Below are positions 56,601 to 63,990 of a stretch of DNA of 64,000 nt, piece by piece. The translations under genes were made by a program, and so were the position numbers. The notes below the pieces were generated by a model that did no database searches, was not told the origin of the DNA, and saw nothing but the letters and a program-made list of their open reading frames with translations. Position 1 is the stretch's first letter. Every line of letters starts with the position of its first letter. Origin of the DNA: Ariolimax columbianus (lineage: Eukaryota; Mollusca; Gastropoda; Stylommatophora; Arionidae); contig JAVGWX010000005.1 of NCBI GenBank assembly GCA_036924085.1, forward strand, positions 98,924,672-98,988,671. Direction: 5' to 3'.

Positions 56601-59600
56601 ACAGTGGAATTGAATCCACAAAAATGTTGCACGCTACTAGAACTCACCTCTGCTGAAGAGTAAGAAAGTCAGCTTTATTAACCAGTATCATGACAGTTTT
56701 TCTGGGGTCTACCTCTTTGACATAGGTCTCCAAGTCTGCGCAGCGGAAGAGAAGAGGGTTCCTGGCATCCACAATCTGCACCACAACATCACTAGAATGG
56801 AGGTTACATATGAACATTTTTAGCAGGTGCAAAAATATCCAATACAGATCAAATACAATTCAAAGGTCAAGGTAGTCTCATAGCAAACACCGCTGTCGGA
56901 GATGCAAAGTGTTCAAGAGTTCATTTCACTAAATCTCCATATTTTGTGAAGTGGGATGACCAGTTTTCTTCAACACTTTGTCTTTCTTAGCAATAGGTCC
57001 GATACCAATTTACAGCTTGGTAGACGGACTTTTGTAGCGAGAAGCAAGCATGATGACAATCGCTAGAGAAAGTTAACCCAATTTTAAAAAAAGCTTACTG
57101 AAATCAGCACATGTCAGACTGAATGGCACATAAATCACAGACCAACTATAGAATGCAGTACAATGTGCATTACGCTATTTGCAGTTGTCCATCCCAAGTG
57201 ACGATGACAGCATCAAGATAGAGAGAATTTTGTGAGTCGTCTAAGGTCTGACACTGTGAATTAGATTTAAGTGAGGAAGGTCCGACACTGTGACTTGCAC
57301 TTTAATTTGATTTAAGTGAGGAAGGTCTGACACTGTGACTTGTACTTTAATTTGATTTTAGTGAGGAAGGTCTGACACTGTGACTTGCACTTTAATTTGA
57401 TTTAAGTGAGGAAGATCCACGCTATTATCAACCACATGAGATAGTCGAGATAACTGAGGATGGAACAGGATATTTTTTTCCTGGTGTTTACTCCCAGCTG
57501 CCACACAGTTTGGGTGGGAATTTCATTAATTTCCTAATGTTTTGGCCTAGGCAGCAGTTAACAGCCTGCTGGTTTCGATCTATTTACTTGCACAGTGTAT
57601 ACATTGGACCTCAGAGCTTATCATCAATCTCCAATAAGACTAGATACATAATCTCACCTCGCTTGAGACCAAGGGATGTCTGAAACTTGTAAGATTAAAA
57701 AATCTACTCTTGGGTGCTTTCATATGAGATCCATGATTGCAAAATTTGCTGATGACACAAAACTATGCAGTAGTGTCTCATCTAAAGCGGAAGTGGATAT
57801 ATTGATGTCGGATTTAGATAAAATTCGAGAATGGTCTGTAAGCTGGCAAATGGAGTTTAATGTAGATAAATGTACAGTCATCCACATGAGTAGATCCAAT
57901 ATGGAACATAATTACAGAATGGGAGAAAACAATATTAGAAAGATAGATAAGGAAAGGGACCTAGGGGTTATAATAGATCATACAGGAAAGGTGAGTGAGC
58001 AAGTTAAGGTAGCAGTGAAAAAGGCAAATGCAATGTTAGGTATGATAAAAAGAAATATTAAACATAGGAGCAAGGAAGTGATCGTCAAACTGTATAAAGC
58101 TTTAGTTAGACCTAGATTGGAGTACTGTGTACAGGTGTGGAGTCCTTATCATAGAGGGGACATAAACATGCTAGAAAGAATACAAAAAAGAGCGACAAAG
58201 ATGATAGTGGGATTCCAGAATTACAGTTATGAGGAACGACTCAGAAAAACCGGCCTACAGTGTCTCGAAGAGAGAAGAATTTGTGGTGACTTAATACAGG
58301 TTTATAAGATGATCAGAGGAATCGATAAATTAGACTATAACAAGTTTTTTTAAATACAGCCACCTACAATAACACGAGGGCATAGCTACAAGCTGATTAA
58401 AGAGAGGTCCAGGTTAGATATTAGGAAATATTTTTTTAGTCAGAGAGTGGTGTCTGCTTGGAATGCATTGCCAGGGGAGGTAGTGGAGGCAGGGACAGTT
58501 AATGCATTTAAGAATGAACTGGATGCGCATAGATTTTAGAGCAAGGTGATGTAAATGTAACTGGTTGTATACAGACTCTGCAGGGTCTTCTAAACCAGTA
58601 TAAAGATGTTAAGTTATTTCTTTAGAAGCAAATGCTTAACCTCTCTGATACAGTTGCCCATTTATGCTTAAAAAAGGGGGGAACTGAACGGAAAAGAAGA
58701 ACACATTTTTCTTCTTGAACTGTGGAAGATTTGTGTGCTCAAAATTATGTTTTCCCAAAACAACAAACATACACATTTATCTACCCCTATCCAAACAAGC
58801 ACAGCAACAAGAAAGAAAGTCTGACATTCCCTAATACAAACAAACACAGCACCAAGAAAGAAAGTCTGACACTCAACACCCCCTAATACAAACAAACACA
58901 GCAGCAGGAAAGAAAATCTGACACCCCCTAATACAAACAAACACAGCAGCAAGAAAGAAAGTCTGACACTCTCTAATACAAACAAACACAGCAGCAAGAA
59001 AGAAAGTCTGACACTCCCTAATACAAACAAACACAGCAGCACGAAAGAAAGTCTGACACTCACTAATACAAACAAACACAGCAGCAAGAAAAAAAGTCGG
59101 TACTTGTGCGTTAATTCAGCCACGGATTATAATAGGTCAAATTTAGTAGAATGTAGCCACACGAAGCACCACACCTTTCAATTCGCGCGTCTTCAATACG
59201 CGCAGTAAACCTATGTCCATGTCATTCTCAGATCTAACACCGTACGTGGAAGATGGATTTCTTGCAGTTGTCACACTTGACACGCAAGACAATATTATAC
59301 ACACCGTCCGACTGTGTGCCCATTATCGTAGCCAACATTCGTCCTGGTATGACAGTTGTGTCTGATCAATGGCGTGCATACAGTACCATTCAGAATGTGC
59401 CTGGTTTAAGTCACGAAACAGTGAATCATTCTGCCCATTTTGTCGACCCTATCACAGGAGCAAACACACAACGGATAGAGAGGTTGTGGAAAGCTGCCAA
59501 AGAGCGCAACAAACATCAAAACAGAACACACAGACACATGATAGATTCCTACATGTGTGCGACATCGGAATAAAGTCCGTCAGTTAGACCCGTTCGACAA

Positions 59601-61598
59601 TATTCTGCAGGACATCACAGAATGTTGGCCTCCTCTTTAAATTGTGCAGCTACGAACGAACAACATGTGTATGTCCTGATATGTGCATAGCTTCAGCGAT
59701 CTTTGGTAATCTGTTCCCCTCACGGCCCTTTTCAGGGCCCACAAAACCCACAAGCCAGCATTAAGGTCCTTTTAGGGCCCACAAAAAATCCTTGGTAATC
59801 TGTTCCCCTCACGGCCCTTTTCAGGGCCCACAAACCAGCATTAAGGTCCTTCTTAGGGCCCACAAAAAACAATAAAACTGCACCCTGATAGCTAGACACT
59901 TATAATTATTTTTGTACAGAAACCTGTGTGGTCATAGAATGGCATAAAATTTCAGAATGACAAATACGCACAAGAACCAGAAAGTCTGACACTCCCTAAT
60001 ATAAACAAACACAGCAACAATCCTCAAGCAATAGAATGAGGTAGGTATCTTTTACATCCAGATGTTTCACCTCACCTTCTTTCAATAACACGCCACAACT
60101 GCCTCCAGAAATCCAAGTTTTTCTCGTAAGGAGTTAGCTGTATGTGTTCTGTTTCCTCAAGTCTGAAGCGAAGAATATACAAATTAATTGACAAAACCAT
60201 CATAAATATACATACTTTATGAAATGGGCAAATGGTGTTGGTGGTAGCGTGTCTGGACTGGACAACCCGCTCGTTAAAGGAAAGTGAAGCGTCTGATATA
60301 GCCTCTCCTTTCCAGGTGTAAAGATCGCTGCTGGATTCACTGTTCTGCTTGCCATTCAGGAGTTACCATGTCAATAGCCTCTTCTACATTATTGTGTCCC
60401 CAGCAGCACCTTCATGAGGGGCCCCCTGTTTCTTACAGAGCCTGTTGTGGGGCACGACCGAGTACAATGCGGTATAACTGGGCGGGCAGATTGGGCTCAT
60501 TAGCTTTGGTTGGCAGCCATATCTAAGAGAAGGTAAACTCTGACTCTAAACCTGTGTAGACTAAGCTCAGCCTGTTCAGGCAGTTCGTCTAGGAGAGGAG
60601 GAACTCTGATGATATGATAGAATGGTGATCTTTCTGATTAACCTATGCGTCGTTATGGATCCGTGAAGCGCAGTGGTTATCGCGCTGGCTTCGCATCTGA
60701 GTGGTCCTGGATTCATTCCCCAGTTGAGGTGGTAATGGTTTTTCAGACTGCAACAGCTACAGAGTCAACCCAGCCTTAAATGGGTACCGGTTCAGTCCGG
60801 GAAGTAAAAGCGACGAGGGAGAGGAGATGGCTACCGCCCTCATATAGCTGAGCCTTTGAAATGTGAGATCGCTAACATCTCACACCCATACGGCAGTAAT
60901 GTTATGGGTTACTTTACTTTACGGAGAGAGCGAAGGCTAACGCCAAGACCAGGTGAAATATACTGATCAAGATGCACACCGACACCATGCTCCTAGAAAC
61001 AGGCTGTGTTACAGAAGCCTTGTCAACATAGTGGGGATTGACACTGTCATCCTCATAGTGATAAACCTGCTCAGAAGACTAGCCAAAAAAATGCTTCAGT
61101 ACTGGATTCCTTAACTTCATTTGTGACTCTATGCTCCTGACAGTGATAATATATGAACATCAGGAAATATTTATTTTAGACTTTGTCCTCTACTGCCATG
61201 GGGTCTAGAGATATTCCTGTCATGTCCCTATAGCTTATAGTATCTACATAATGTAGTAGCCAACCCATCTCCAAACCTCCTTAGTCTGATTTGACTTAGT
61301 CGCTCATCTTCTACTCTACTCTATGGTTTAGCATTCATTTCATTCTTTTTTCTTGTGGCTCATAATTTCTACAGGATTTGGTAGCCAGCCCCATGCCCAA
61401 CCCTCCTCATAAAATATTGGTAGGTTACTATTCTTTGTTAATTAAATACCCTAAAAGTAGACTACATGCATTCTTCACCTCACACACGTGAGTGTTTTAA
61501 CTTAATCTTACAGTTTTAGCTGCCTTCTCCAGTCAGTGAAGGAGTCTCTCTCCATCATTGCTAAGTTTTCTTTTGTTGTGGTCTCATCCCATTTTGGT
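35397..61598 (-). CDS. LSG1: Large subunit GTPase 1 (LSG1), 11 exons, 5' end missing
   Basis: LSG1 is a cytoplasmic GTPase that releases the export adaptor NMD3 from the pre-60S ribosomal subunit. Eleven - strand exons join in frame to 544 codons plus stop. The order is that of a circularly permuted GTPase: [10 protein letters not shown] (56758-56769 for DARN), G4 NKAD (56668-56679), G5-like FFSAK (53851-53932), an acidic Asp/Glu/Ser-rich insert, P-loop [10 protein letters not shown] (51460-51489), G2 SATPGRTKH and G3 DCPG (49069-49080). The LSG1-specific tail [47 protein letters not shown]-like IDKEFFAQ and basic [18 protein letters not shown] follows. The family is about 650 residues; the missing amino end (about 100-130 residues) was not found downstream of base 61598 and probably lies past 64000. 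An extra small exon between 39987 and 36595 cannot be excluded. Confidence 0.95.
36060..36140. repeat. gtggtttctgtagcaat-type repeat
   Basis: Same phrase as 8330-8445. A second fragment of this type is at 36385-36500. Confidence 0.4.
36162..36325 (+). mobile_element. Short family B element
   Basis: ttgaagatggatgcgtcaga, gtgcaaatatcacagtcaag, aagccctgttcagggcttga and gagattgagaataaacacag, with a gaagaaaaagaag tail. It is the short form, like 11639-11795. Confidence 0.7.
36548..36595 (-). CDS. LSG1: LSG1 small exon
   Basis: A 16-codon exon with acceptor tattgttgcag and donor gtaaga, reading [16 protein letters not shown]. It corresponds to the (V)DKTFFHQ region of vertebrate LSG1. It lies beside, not in, the 15/45-bp minisatellite. 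Confidence 0.85.
36640..36970. repeat. 15-bp based minisatellite in an LSG1 intron
   Basis: Units aatgtaggagtgagtg, aatgtaggagtaagtgc and gtaggagtgaacacact combine into steps of about 47-50 bp. All three - strand frames stay open through it (up to 159 codons of His/Thr/Leu/Tyr), an artefact of the composition. Confidence 0.9.
37160..37300 (+). pseudogene. Old LINE 3' end
   Basis: ttggacaagctctatggaga and gattcaagttgatgtc match the last 100 bp of the LINE at 37376-38060, with a gaagaag tail. An older copy of the same family immediately upstream. Confidence 0.5.
37376..38060 (+). mobile_element. 5'-truncated RNase H LINE, open frame intact
   Basis: A young-looking copy with one open frame (37404-38045, 213 residues). 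It contains most of RNase H (FTDALAVV-like [28 protein letters not shown]) and the tail [20 protein letters not shown] through [16 protein letters not shown]. It is flanked by a 16-bp target duplication with one mismatch (aatgaagccatgacta at 37360-37375, aatgaagccttgacta at 38061-38076). It has no promoter, endonuclease or polymerase and is dead on arrival. It split the 41-bp minisatellite that continues at 38061. Confidence 0.88.
38061..38310. repeat. 41-bp minisatellite in an LSG1 intron
   Basis: Six units of gactaagtcatatctttaat plus a gataataatgaatagagcctc-like word (given in parts). One diverged unit is left of the LINE at 37335-37375. Confidence 0.8.
38320..39100. other. LSG1 intron, nothing recognised
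   Basis: AT-rich sequence without family signatures. The longest frame (38765-38986) has no recognisable motif. Confidence 0.35.
39110..39720 (-). pseudogene. Mariner-like transposase remnant
   Basis: The - strand frames show [20 protein letters not shown], then [29 protein letters not shown] (a degraded QDNAPAH catalytic motif) and [13 protein letters not shown] (PPYSPDLAPCDFF motif). The order is mariner N to C, with frame changes and lost blocks. Confidence 0.75.
39987..40091 (-). CDS. LSG1: LSG1 exon
   Basis: The acceptor is ctatctgtag and the donor is gtaagt. It reads [20 protein letters not shown] then [15 protein letters not shown]. Confidence 0.95.
40219..40580 (+). mobile_element. 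Family B element, full length, with target duplication
   Basis: A 362-bp element running from gggatcaagacgctgagcag to a cagaagaagaagaag tail. It is flanked by a perfect 12-bp duplication, AAACAATCAAAT (40207-40218 and 40581-40592). No coding frame. Its GAA-rich 3' tail resembles that of the RNase H LINE at 25712-26562. Confidence 0.88.
41280..41511 (-). mobile_element. tRNA-derived SINE, family A, with target duplication
   Basis: Complete tRNA head (box B as ggttcaatccccatc on the - strand), body and A tail. The perfect 14-bp duplication GTGACCAAACATTT is at 41266-41279 and 41512-41525. Confidence 0.92.
41916..41995 (-). CDS. LSG1: LSG1 exon
   Basis: The acceptor is tctttccag and the donor is gtatga. 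It reads (G)[18 protein letters not shown] then YILKDFVK. Confidence 0.96.
42250..44358 (-). pseudogene. Decayed LINE with reverse transcriptase and C-terminal zinc finger
   Basis: - strand frames, in order: 44358-44071 (pre-[22 protein letters not shown]); 43967-43527 ([65 protein letters not shown]); 43291-43085 (RT catalytic [11 protein letters not shown] and KKTEVMY); 42745-42305 (tail [32 protein letters not shown]). The last ends in a C2H2 finger, [17 protein letters not shown] then MRTH. The region between 43527 and 43291 has lost the RT segment before the FADD-type motif, and other frames are broken. Confidence 0.85.
44365..45130 (+). pseudogene. LINE RT tail split by a nested family B element
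   Basis: The + strand reads [20 protein letters not shown] and [20 protein letters not shown]. It then continues after the nested element as [20 protein letters not shown]. It is related to, but in the opposite orientation from, the LINE at 42250-44358. Confidence 0.8.
44663..45019 (-). mobile_element. Family B element, full length, nested in a LINE
   Basis: A 357-bp copy whose - strand runs from cgggatcaaggtgctgagca to a gaacgaacgaagaagaag tail. It is flanked by a perfect 11-bp duplication, GCTCTGGATAT (44652-44662 and 45020-45030), inside a LINE frame that resumes after it. Confidence 0.9.
45130..45985. other. LSG1 intron, nothing recognised
   Basis: AT-rich, no coding signal or repeat boundary that I could support. 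Confidence 0.35.
45990..46303 (+). mobile_element. SINE-like repeat family C
   Basis: Order matches 290-855: a gccaggacg word, caaggcagcctggctgac, gatccccgcagtagtgagcg, agcatagcacaac and tgtaaggaaaactac. Followed at once by a family A tRNA head. Confidence 0.55.
46305..46375 (-). mobile_element. Family A SINE, tRNA head only
   Basis: Contains gggatcgaacccagcacctt, cggattgtgagccgtg and gccacgccgtcccc, only the tRNA-derived part; the body is missing. Confidence 0.75.
46695..47045 (+). mobile_element. Family B element, full length
   Basis: Runs from gggatcaagatgctgagcag to a gaggaagaagaagaag tail. The flanking CCCTTGAA (46687-46694 and 47046-47053) is an 8-bp duplication. Confidence 0.82.
47168..47291 (-). 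CDS. LSG1: LSG1 exon after the AT-AC intron
   Basis: It reads [20 protein letters not shown] through EEVLNAYG plus one base, with donor gttggt. Its 5' border follows AC (47293-47292) rather than AG. Joined to the previous exon it gives SPTSL-VCERIP, matching the human order VSLVCQNIP. Confidence 0.94.
47292..48969 (-). other. LSG1: Probable U12-type AT-AC intron of LSG1
   Basis: A 1,678-bp intron. The 5' end on the - strand is ATATCCTTG (48969-48961), matching the AT-AC minor-spliceosome donor ATATCCTT at 8 of 8. CCTTAAC (47311-47305) matches the U12 branch site; its penultimate A (47306) is 14 bases from the terminal AC at 47293-47292. No AG occurs in the roughly 100 bases upstream of the exon on the - strand, and no GT fits the conserved protein junction. 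Splicing here restores the conserved SL-VC protein join. Confidence 0.88.
47660..48310. repeat. 32-bp minisatellite inside the AT-AC intron
   Basis: About 20 units of aataatgagtgccagttaag with a attttgtgcatc word. A second type at 47890-48050 has gaatcgataatgagtgtcag, and the right end is more divergent. Confidence 0.9.
48970..49113 (-). CDS. LSG1: LSG1 exon with DCPG, before the AT-AC intron
   Basis: The acceptor is ttcttcctag. It reads [20 protein letters not shown] through [18 protein letters not shown]. No GT follows the last conserved codon; the intron begins ATATCCTT at 48969, a U12-type donor. Extending the frame instead gives [11 protein letters not shown], which no longer resembles LSG1. 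Confidence 0.94.
49879..50090 (-). mobile_element. tRNA-derived SINE, family A, nested in a LINE
   Basis: The left end is T-rich (A tail) and the tRNA head is at 50040-50090. The flanks tgaacatttggctt (49865-49878) and tgaagatttggttt (50091-50104) are a 14-bp duplication with two mismatches, agreeing with an older insertion. Confidence 0.82.
50358..50433. repeat. Perfect inverted repeat, 37-bp arms
   Basis: Arm 1 is 50358-50394 and arm 2 50397-50433; they are exact reverse complements with a 2-bp centre (ct). Each arm contains aaggttttgcttgtccattg or its complement. Only the right arm continues the LINE reading frame. Confidence 0.95.
50816..51123 (+). mobile_element. Family B element with target duplication
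   Basis: A 308-bp copy starting at cggagcagcgcatgagctgc, with an internal deletion near 50842, ending aacgaagtcaagccaagct instead of a GAA run. The 11-bp duplication AGATAGGCAAA is at 50805-50815 and 51124-51134. Confidence 0.85.
51391..51897 (-). CDS. LSG1: LSG1 exon with acidic insert and P-loop
   Basis: The longest exon, 169 codons, with acceptor tgttctgag and donor gtacag. It begins [20 protein letters not shown], an acidic low-complexity insert typical of the family, then [11 protein letters not shown] and [19 protein letters not shown] (P-loop). It ends [11 protein letters not shown], which contains the switch I Thr. Confidence 0.97.
52225..52560 (-). mobile_element. Family B element with target duplication
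   Basis: A 336-bp copy on the - strand, lacking the GAA tail. It is flanked by a perfect 10-bp duplication, GGATGTGTGG (52215-52224 and 52561-52570). Confidence 0.88.
52970..53570. repeat. 17-bp based minisatellite in an LSG1 intron
   Basis: Words cactatagatgggtcacc, cattataaatgggtat and cactatagatgagacac alternate in steps of about 17 bp, grouped into longer repeats. Confidence 0.92.
53610..53720. repeat. gtggtttctgtagcaat-type repeat
   Basis: ggcggtttctgtagcaatat, a gatgagattcctagcccc word and cagtggctctattctttt, as in 8330-8445. Confidence 0.4.
53851..53932 (-). CDS. LSG1: LSG1 exon
   Basis: The acceptor is tgttcacag and the donor is gtatgt. It reads [20 protein letters not shown] then VEKERQE. 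FFSAK corresponds to the G5 SAK-type motif. Confidence 0.94.
54930..55150 (+). pseudogene. LINE RT fragment
   Basis: The frame reads [20 protein letters not shown] then [11 protein letters not shown]. This is the FKYLGS-type motif that follows the FADD block in CR1/RTE-like polymerases. Only this small piece remains. Confidence 0.6.
55235..56640. other. LSG1 intron, nothing recognised
   Basis: Contains one short duplicated phrase (tgggcttgtcggtcac / cattcatacctatagactgt at 55280 and 55335) and otherwise nothing that I could identify. Confidence 0.35.
56648..56791 (-). CDS. LSG1: LSG1 exon with NKAD motif
   Basis: The acceptor is ccattctag and the donor is gtgag. It reads [20 protein letters not shown] through [20 protein letters not shown] is the G4 guanine-specificity motif, placed before the P-loop because the domain is circularly permuted. 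Confidence 0.97.
57230..57420. repeat. Roughly 45-bp tandem repeat, four units
   Basis: aaggtctgacactgtgactt, a gcactttaatttgattta word and gtgagg repeat four times. The upstream stretch 57085-57180 resembles a very old family B 3' half. Confidence 0.8.
57540..57690 (-). mobile_element. Family F SINE, partial
   Basis: agcagttaacagcctgctgg, a acttgcacagtgtatacat word and cgcttgagaccaaggg, the complement of the 3' body of 14270-14515. The tRNA head is missing. It abuts the LINE that follows. Confidence 0.5.
57690..58610 (+). pseudogene. CR1/L2-like LINE, 3' third
   Basis: An open frame from within RT to 58353 has [14 protein letters not shown] (catalytic FADD), [55 protein letters not shown] and [19 protein letters not shown]. 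After a frame break it continues as [20 protein letters not shown] and [20 protein letters not shown], the normal end of such polymerases. The terminal words actctgcagggtcttctaaa recur at 10425-10640. The 5' part with the endonuclease is absent. Confidence 0.85.
58790..59098. repeat. 45-bp minisatellite, left part
   Basis: About seven units of agaaagaaagtctgacactc with an cctaatacaaacaaacacagc-like remainder. A last unit lies at 59979-60020, beyond the Merlin insertion. The - strand frames it opens are artefacts. Confidence 0.9.
59253..59639 (+). pseudogene. Merlin/ISXO2-like transposase, C-terminal part, frameshifted
   Basis: The frame reads [38 protein letters not shown] (catalytic SDxWRAY), [20 protein letters not shown] (VNHS..FVDP.TGAHTQ.IE) and [13 protein letters not shown], then [11 protein letters not shown] and a stop. 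A frame change near 59570 leads to [20 protein letters not shown], the normal end. This matches the ISXO2/IS1595-like DDE transposase domain. The amino-terminal part and first Asp are missing. Confidence 0.85.
59698..59872. repeat. Direct duplication inside the Merlin element
   Basis: A block of about 85 bp, with ggtaatctgttcccctcacg, gcccttttcagggcccac and cagcattaaggtcctt, occurs twice in tandem. Confidence 0.75.
60076..60162 (-). CDS. LSG1: LSG1 exon
   Basis: The acceptor is cgcttcag and the donor is gtgag. It reads [20 protein letters not shown] then RQLWRVIER, highly conserved in LSG1. Confidence 0.95.
60655..60925 (+). mobile_element. tRNA-derived SINE, family E
   Basis: It starts gtgaagcgcagtggttatcg, a strong box A-like sequence, with ctggattcattccccagt as a box B-like word about 35 bp later. 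A body follows with cccagccttaaatgggtacc and a gtgagatcgctaacatctc word, and the tail is gggttactttactttac. It is the only copy of this family seen in the window. Confidence 0.7.
60926..61110 (+). repeat. Family C relative, partial
   Basis: gaccaggtgaaatatactga, tcctagaaacaggctg and a ttgtcaacatagtgggg word give the order of family C without its 3' half. Confidence 0.4.
61250..61440 (-). repeat. Family G fragments
   Basis: gtagccaacccatctccaaa, ttagtcgctcatcttctact and gctcataatttctacaggat, then ccagccccatgcccaaccct and gtaggttactattctttg. Confidence 0.45.
61512..61598 (-). CDS. LSG1: LSG1 exon (first found)
   Basis: The acceptor is tcaacacag and the donor is gtaag. After one base finishing a split codon it reads [20 protein letters not shown] then TDWRRQLK, the segment before the GTPase domain (human counterpart RPNWNQNTTPEEL...EWRRQL). 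Confidence 0.92.
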
Positions 61599-61599
61599 C

Positions 61600-62750
61600 T
61601 GTGTTGATAAATACAATATATTAACAATACACTGTATTTGACAGCAAAGAAAAGCAACAATAAACACAGTATTAATTATGTCCACAAAACCGGTGTAACA
61701 ATTTCAACTACTACCTAATTTTTTGGTTTTTGTCCATAGCAAGTGTCACAACTCCAAATGTCAAATAATTTTTTCAAAATCAAATACATTAATATTAAAC
61801 AAATTGAGCTAAACTTTCTATGTAAATATCATAAGACACATTATTATGATCCGAAGTAATAATAATAATAATATATATTAGTAAAAAGCATTAAATGGAA
61901 TCAATGTGGAGGCAAAATATGACATCAAATTATATGTTTTACTTGTTGTGCCAGGCATATGTCTGTGTTAATACCTCAACAACATTACAACACTCTCTTT
62001 CTTCTGTGTCCCGGTCACAGTCTCAATCAGTCTTGTGTTGAATATACATGTGCAATCCATATGTGTGATCATAGGTCTGATTAAGTAATAAATCCCTCAA
62101 CAGATCTTGTAGTCCCCATTTCATAGAACCGAAATGACAACAATATGGGACTTGTCAGAAATAACTACATTAAACAAAAGCTGTGAATGTACCAGATATT
62201 CTGTTATCTTTAGGTGAGTCTAAATTAGACAGTGTAGACGAGACAGTGAAACATTGGTGTAAAATGGTGATTTCTGACAAATTTATATTTTGTGCGCCGT
62301 CGAAGAAAGTTGTAAATCGTTATGGACAGTTCAATACATTTGTTTTACCAAATTTCATCACAAGCCAAGAGTTTATTATCTTGAGCAACCAAGCAGATTT
62401 ATATACACCTTTATAGATCTCCTTTTCCCTTTTTCATTTAGCCAGAGTACTGAACTACCACTACAGTATGCCTCCTTTAGGAAACCTGCTTCAATCCACT
62501 TTAGTGTTCTTCTGCAGTTGTAGTAACAATTTATTTTATTCGATGCGGTTGCTAGTCTGCCATGCATGATTTAACTTTACAGTCACATGAGATCACATCT
62601 TGTAGCACAAATCTAATGATGTTGCCATCTTCACTTGCGATGGGAAACTACTATCATTAGTTACTTACTTACTTAGTCGCTCCTCTTCTACTGTGAGGTG
62701 TAGAGGTACTATCATTAGTATAGAATTGAATAATACAAAGGCTGCTTAAT
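61600..62750. other. LSG1 intron toward the missing 5' end
   Basis: AT-rich with a short TAA-type tract at 61855-61875. I searched the - strand for the upstream LSG1 segment and did not find it. Confidence 0.4.
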
Positions 62751-62764
62751 AATTATCTGGTCTT

Positions 62765-63007
62765 TGAGGGGACGGCGTGGCCTAGTGGTTAAGTGGCACG
62801 GATCACAACCGGAAGGTGCTGGGTTCGATCCCCATCACAGTACCGGCCGTTACCCCGGGGAAGCAAACCCTTAGAAAATGCAGGAGGAAGCAGACCCTTA
62901 CATAAAATGAATGCTGAAGTCAGATGCACTGGGCCAACAGGCGCAAAATAAAAACCACAGTGCCTTTGGGGATTAGAGAAATAAGGTGAACGCAAAACAA
63001 ACCAAAA
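62765..63007 (+). mobile_element. tRNA-derived SINE, family A, with target duplication
   Basis: A well-preserved copy: head ggggacggcgtggcctagtg, box B ggttcgatccccatc, and an A-rich tail gcaaaacaaaccaaaa. The perfect 10-bp duplication ATCTGGTCTT is at 62755-62764 and 63008-63017. Confidence 0.93.
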
Positions 63008-63059
63008 ATCTGGTCTTAGGTTGAAAACAAAAACTATCTTACTTATTTAGTTCAAAACC

Positions 63060-63990
63060 TAGTCCCTTTCTGGGTTAACACACATCTTCCACGGTGCTTC
63101 GACGGCTGTACGCATTTATGGAAGTCATTGTTTGGGATATCCATCAGGCGCTTCATTGCATTTGTCTTGATTTCTTCTATGTCCTGAAATCTTGTCACTT
63201 TGAGTGACACCGTGAGTCTTGGAAAGAGTAGAAAACCTGGATGATGTGCGATGCATGAGCCAGACCCTTGTCGTGATGAATCACACTTCCTAGTTGTGCT
63301 CTCTTGTGTCTAACTGCATCTCGCAGGTGACACATATGAGTAAGGCAGTGCCCCTTGTAGAGTTTGTCCCTGAGGAGTGAACTTATGATGAACTTTGCAT
63401 TGATGGTTTAAAAAATACTGCCAACATGACCTTCACATTTGTTCATGATTGTCATGTCTTCTTTGACCATGAAGAGTCTGGTGTTTTTCTTTGAGATGTT
63501 TCAGGGTTAAAAACTGCAAACCAGGACTGATCTAAGGTTATATTTTGTTCATGTAAGTCAGGGTTGGCGTTGATGCATTCCAACATGTCCCGGATACATG
63601 CGCATGGTTTTCCCTTAGTTTGTGAGTGAGGGCATATCAGAACAAATTGTACCATGACATGACGCACCCCAAAATCGTTAGTCAAAATTGAGTGCACTGA
63701 ACTATGTGAAATTGCCACTTCACTCTCCATTTCTGTTATTGTTATTTGATGATCTTTCATCACTAACCACCACACTTTGTCAATTGTTTCTGGATTTCTG
63801 CTTATTAAAGGCCATCCTGATCGTGTGCCATCTTAACTGACATATGGCCATCTTGGAAACCACTCTTAGCTTTATTACTAAGAGCCATATTTATCTTCTC
63901 AATAATCTTTGATTTAGTGTCACCAAGTTTTTTTCCACTAAATTTAATTCCAATTCTTTGCTCAACACATTTGGTAATTTTGGCGCGAAC
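63060..63990 (-). pseudogene. Mariner-like transposase remnant at the window edge
   Basis: The - strand frames read VWWLVMKDHQITITEMESEV then SHSSVHSILTNDFGVRHVMV (mariner helix-turn-helix with SILT.D.G.R), NITLDQSWFAVFNPETSQRK (degraded ITGDESWFF.YDPETKRQ) and VKVMLAVFF. A more decayed stretch follows to about 63060. The catalytic GDE is altered to LDQ and stops interrupt it. The 5' end may run past 64000. Confidence 0.78.

Larger units (their letters stand above)
59099..59978 (+). mobile_element. Merlin/IS1016-like DNA transposon
   Basis: An 880-bp element inserted into the 45-bp minisatellite. The ends GGTACTTGTGCGT (59099-59111) and ACGCACAAGAACC (59966-59978) are inverted repeats differing at one base. 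The array gives the target word agaaagtc, present at 59979-59986 and with one change at 59091-59098, an 8-bp duplication. The superfamily is known for ends starting GG and duplications of 8-9 bp. The element has lost much of its transposase. Confidence 0.85.

Noticed and set aside
58668..59123. A hydrophobic-looking 151-codon frame on the - strand
   Set aside because: Translation of the 45-bp minisatellite (repeated Leu/Phe/Val words); not a membrane protein.
60655..60725. Possible tRNA gene
   Set aside because: Only box A- and box B-like words; no cloverleaf with matched acceptor stem could be read, and it continues into a SINE body.
62765..62840. Possible tRNA gene in the head of family A
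   Set aside because: Occurs in nine copies with a common body and target duplications, therefore a SINE.
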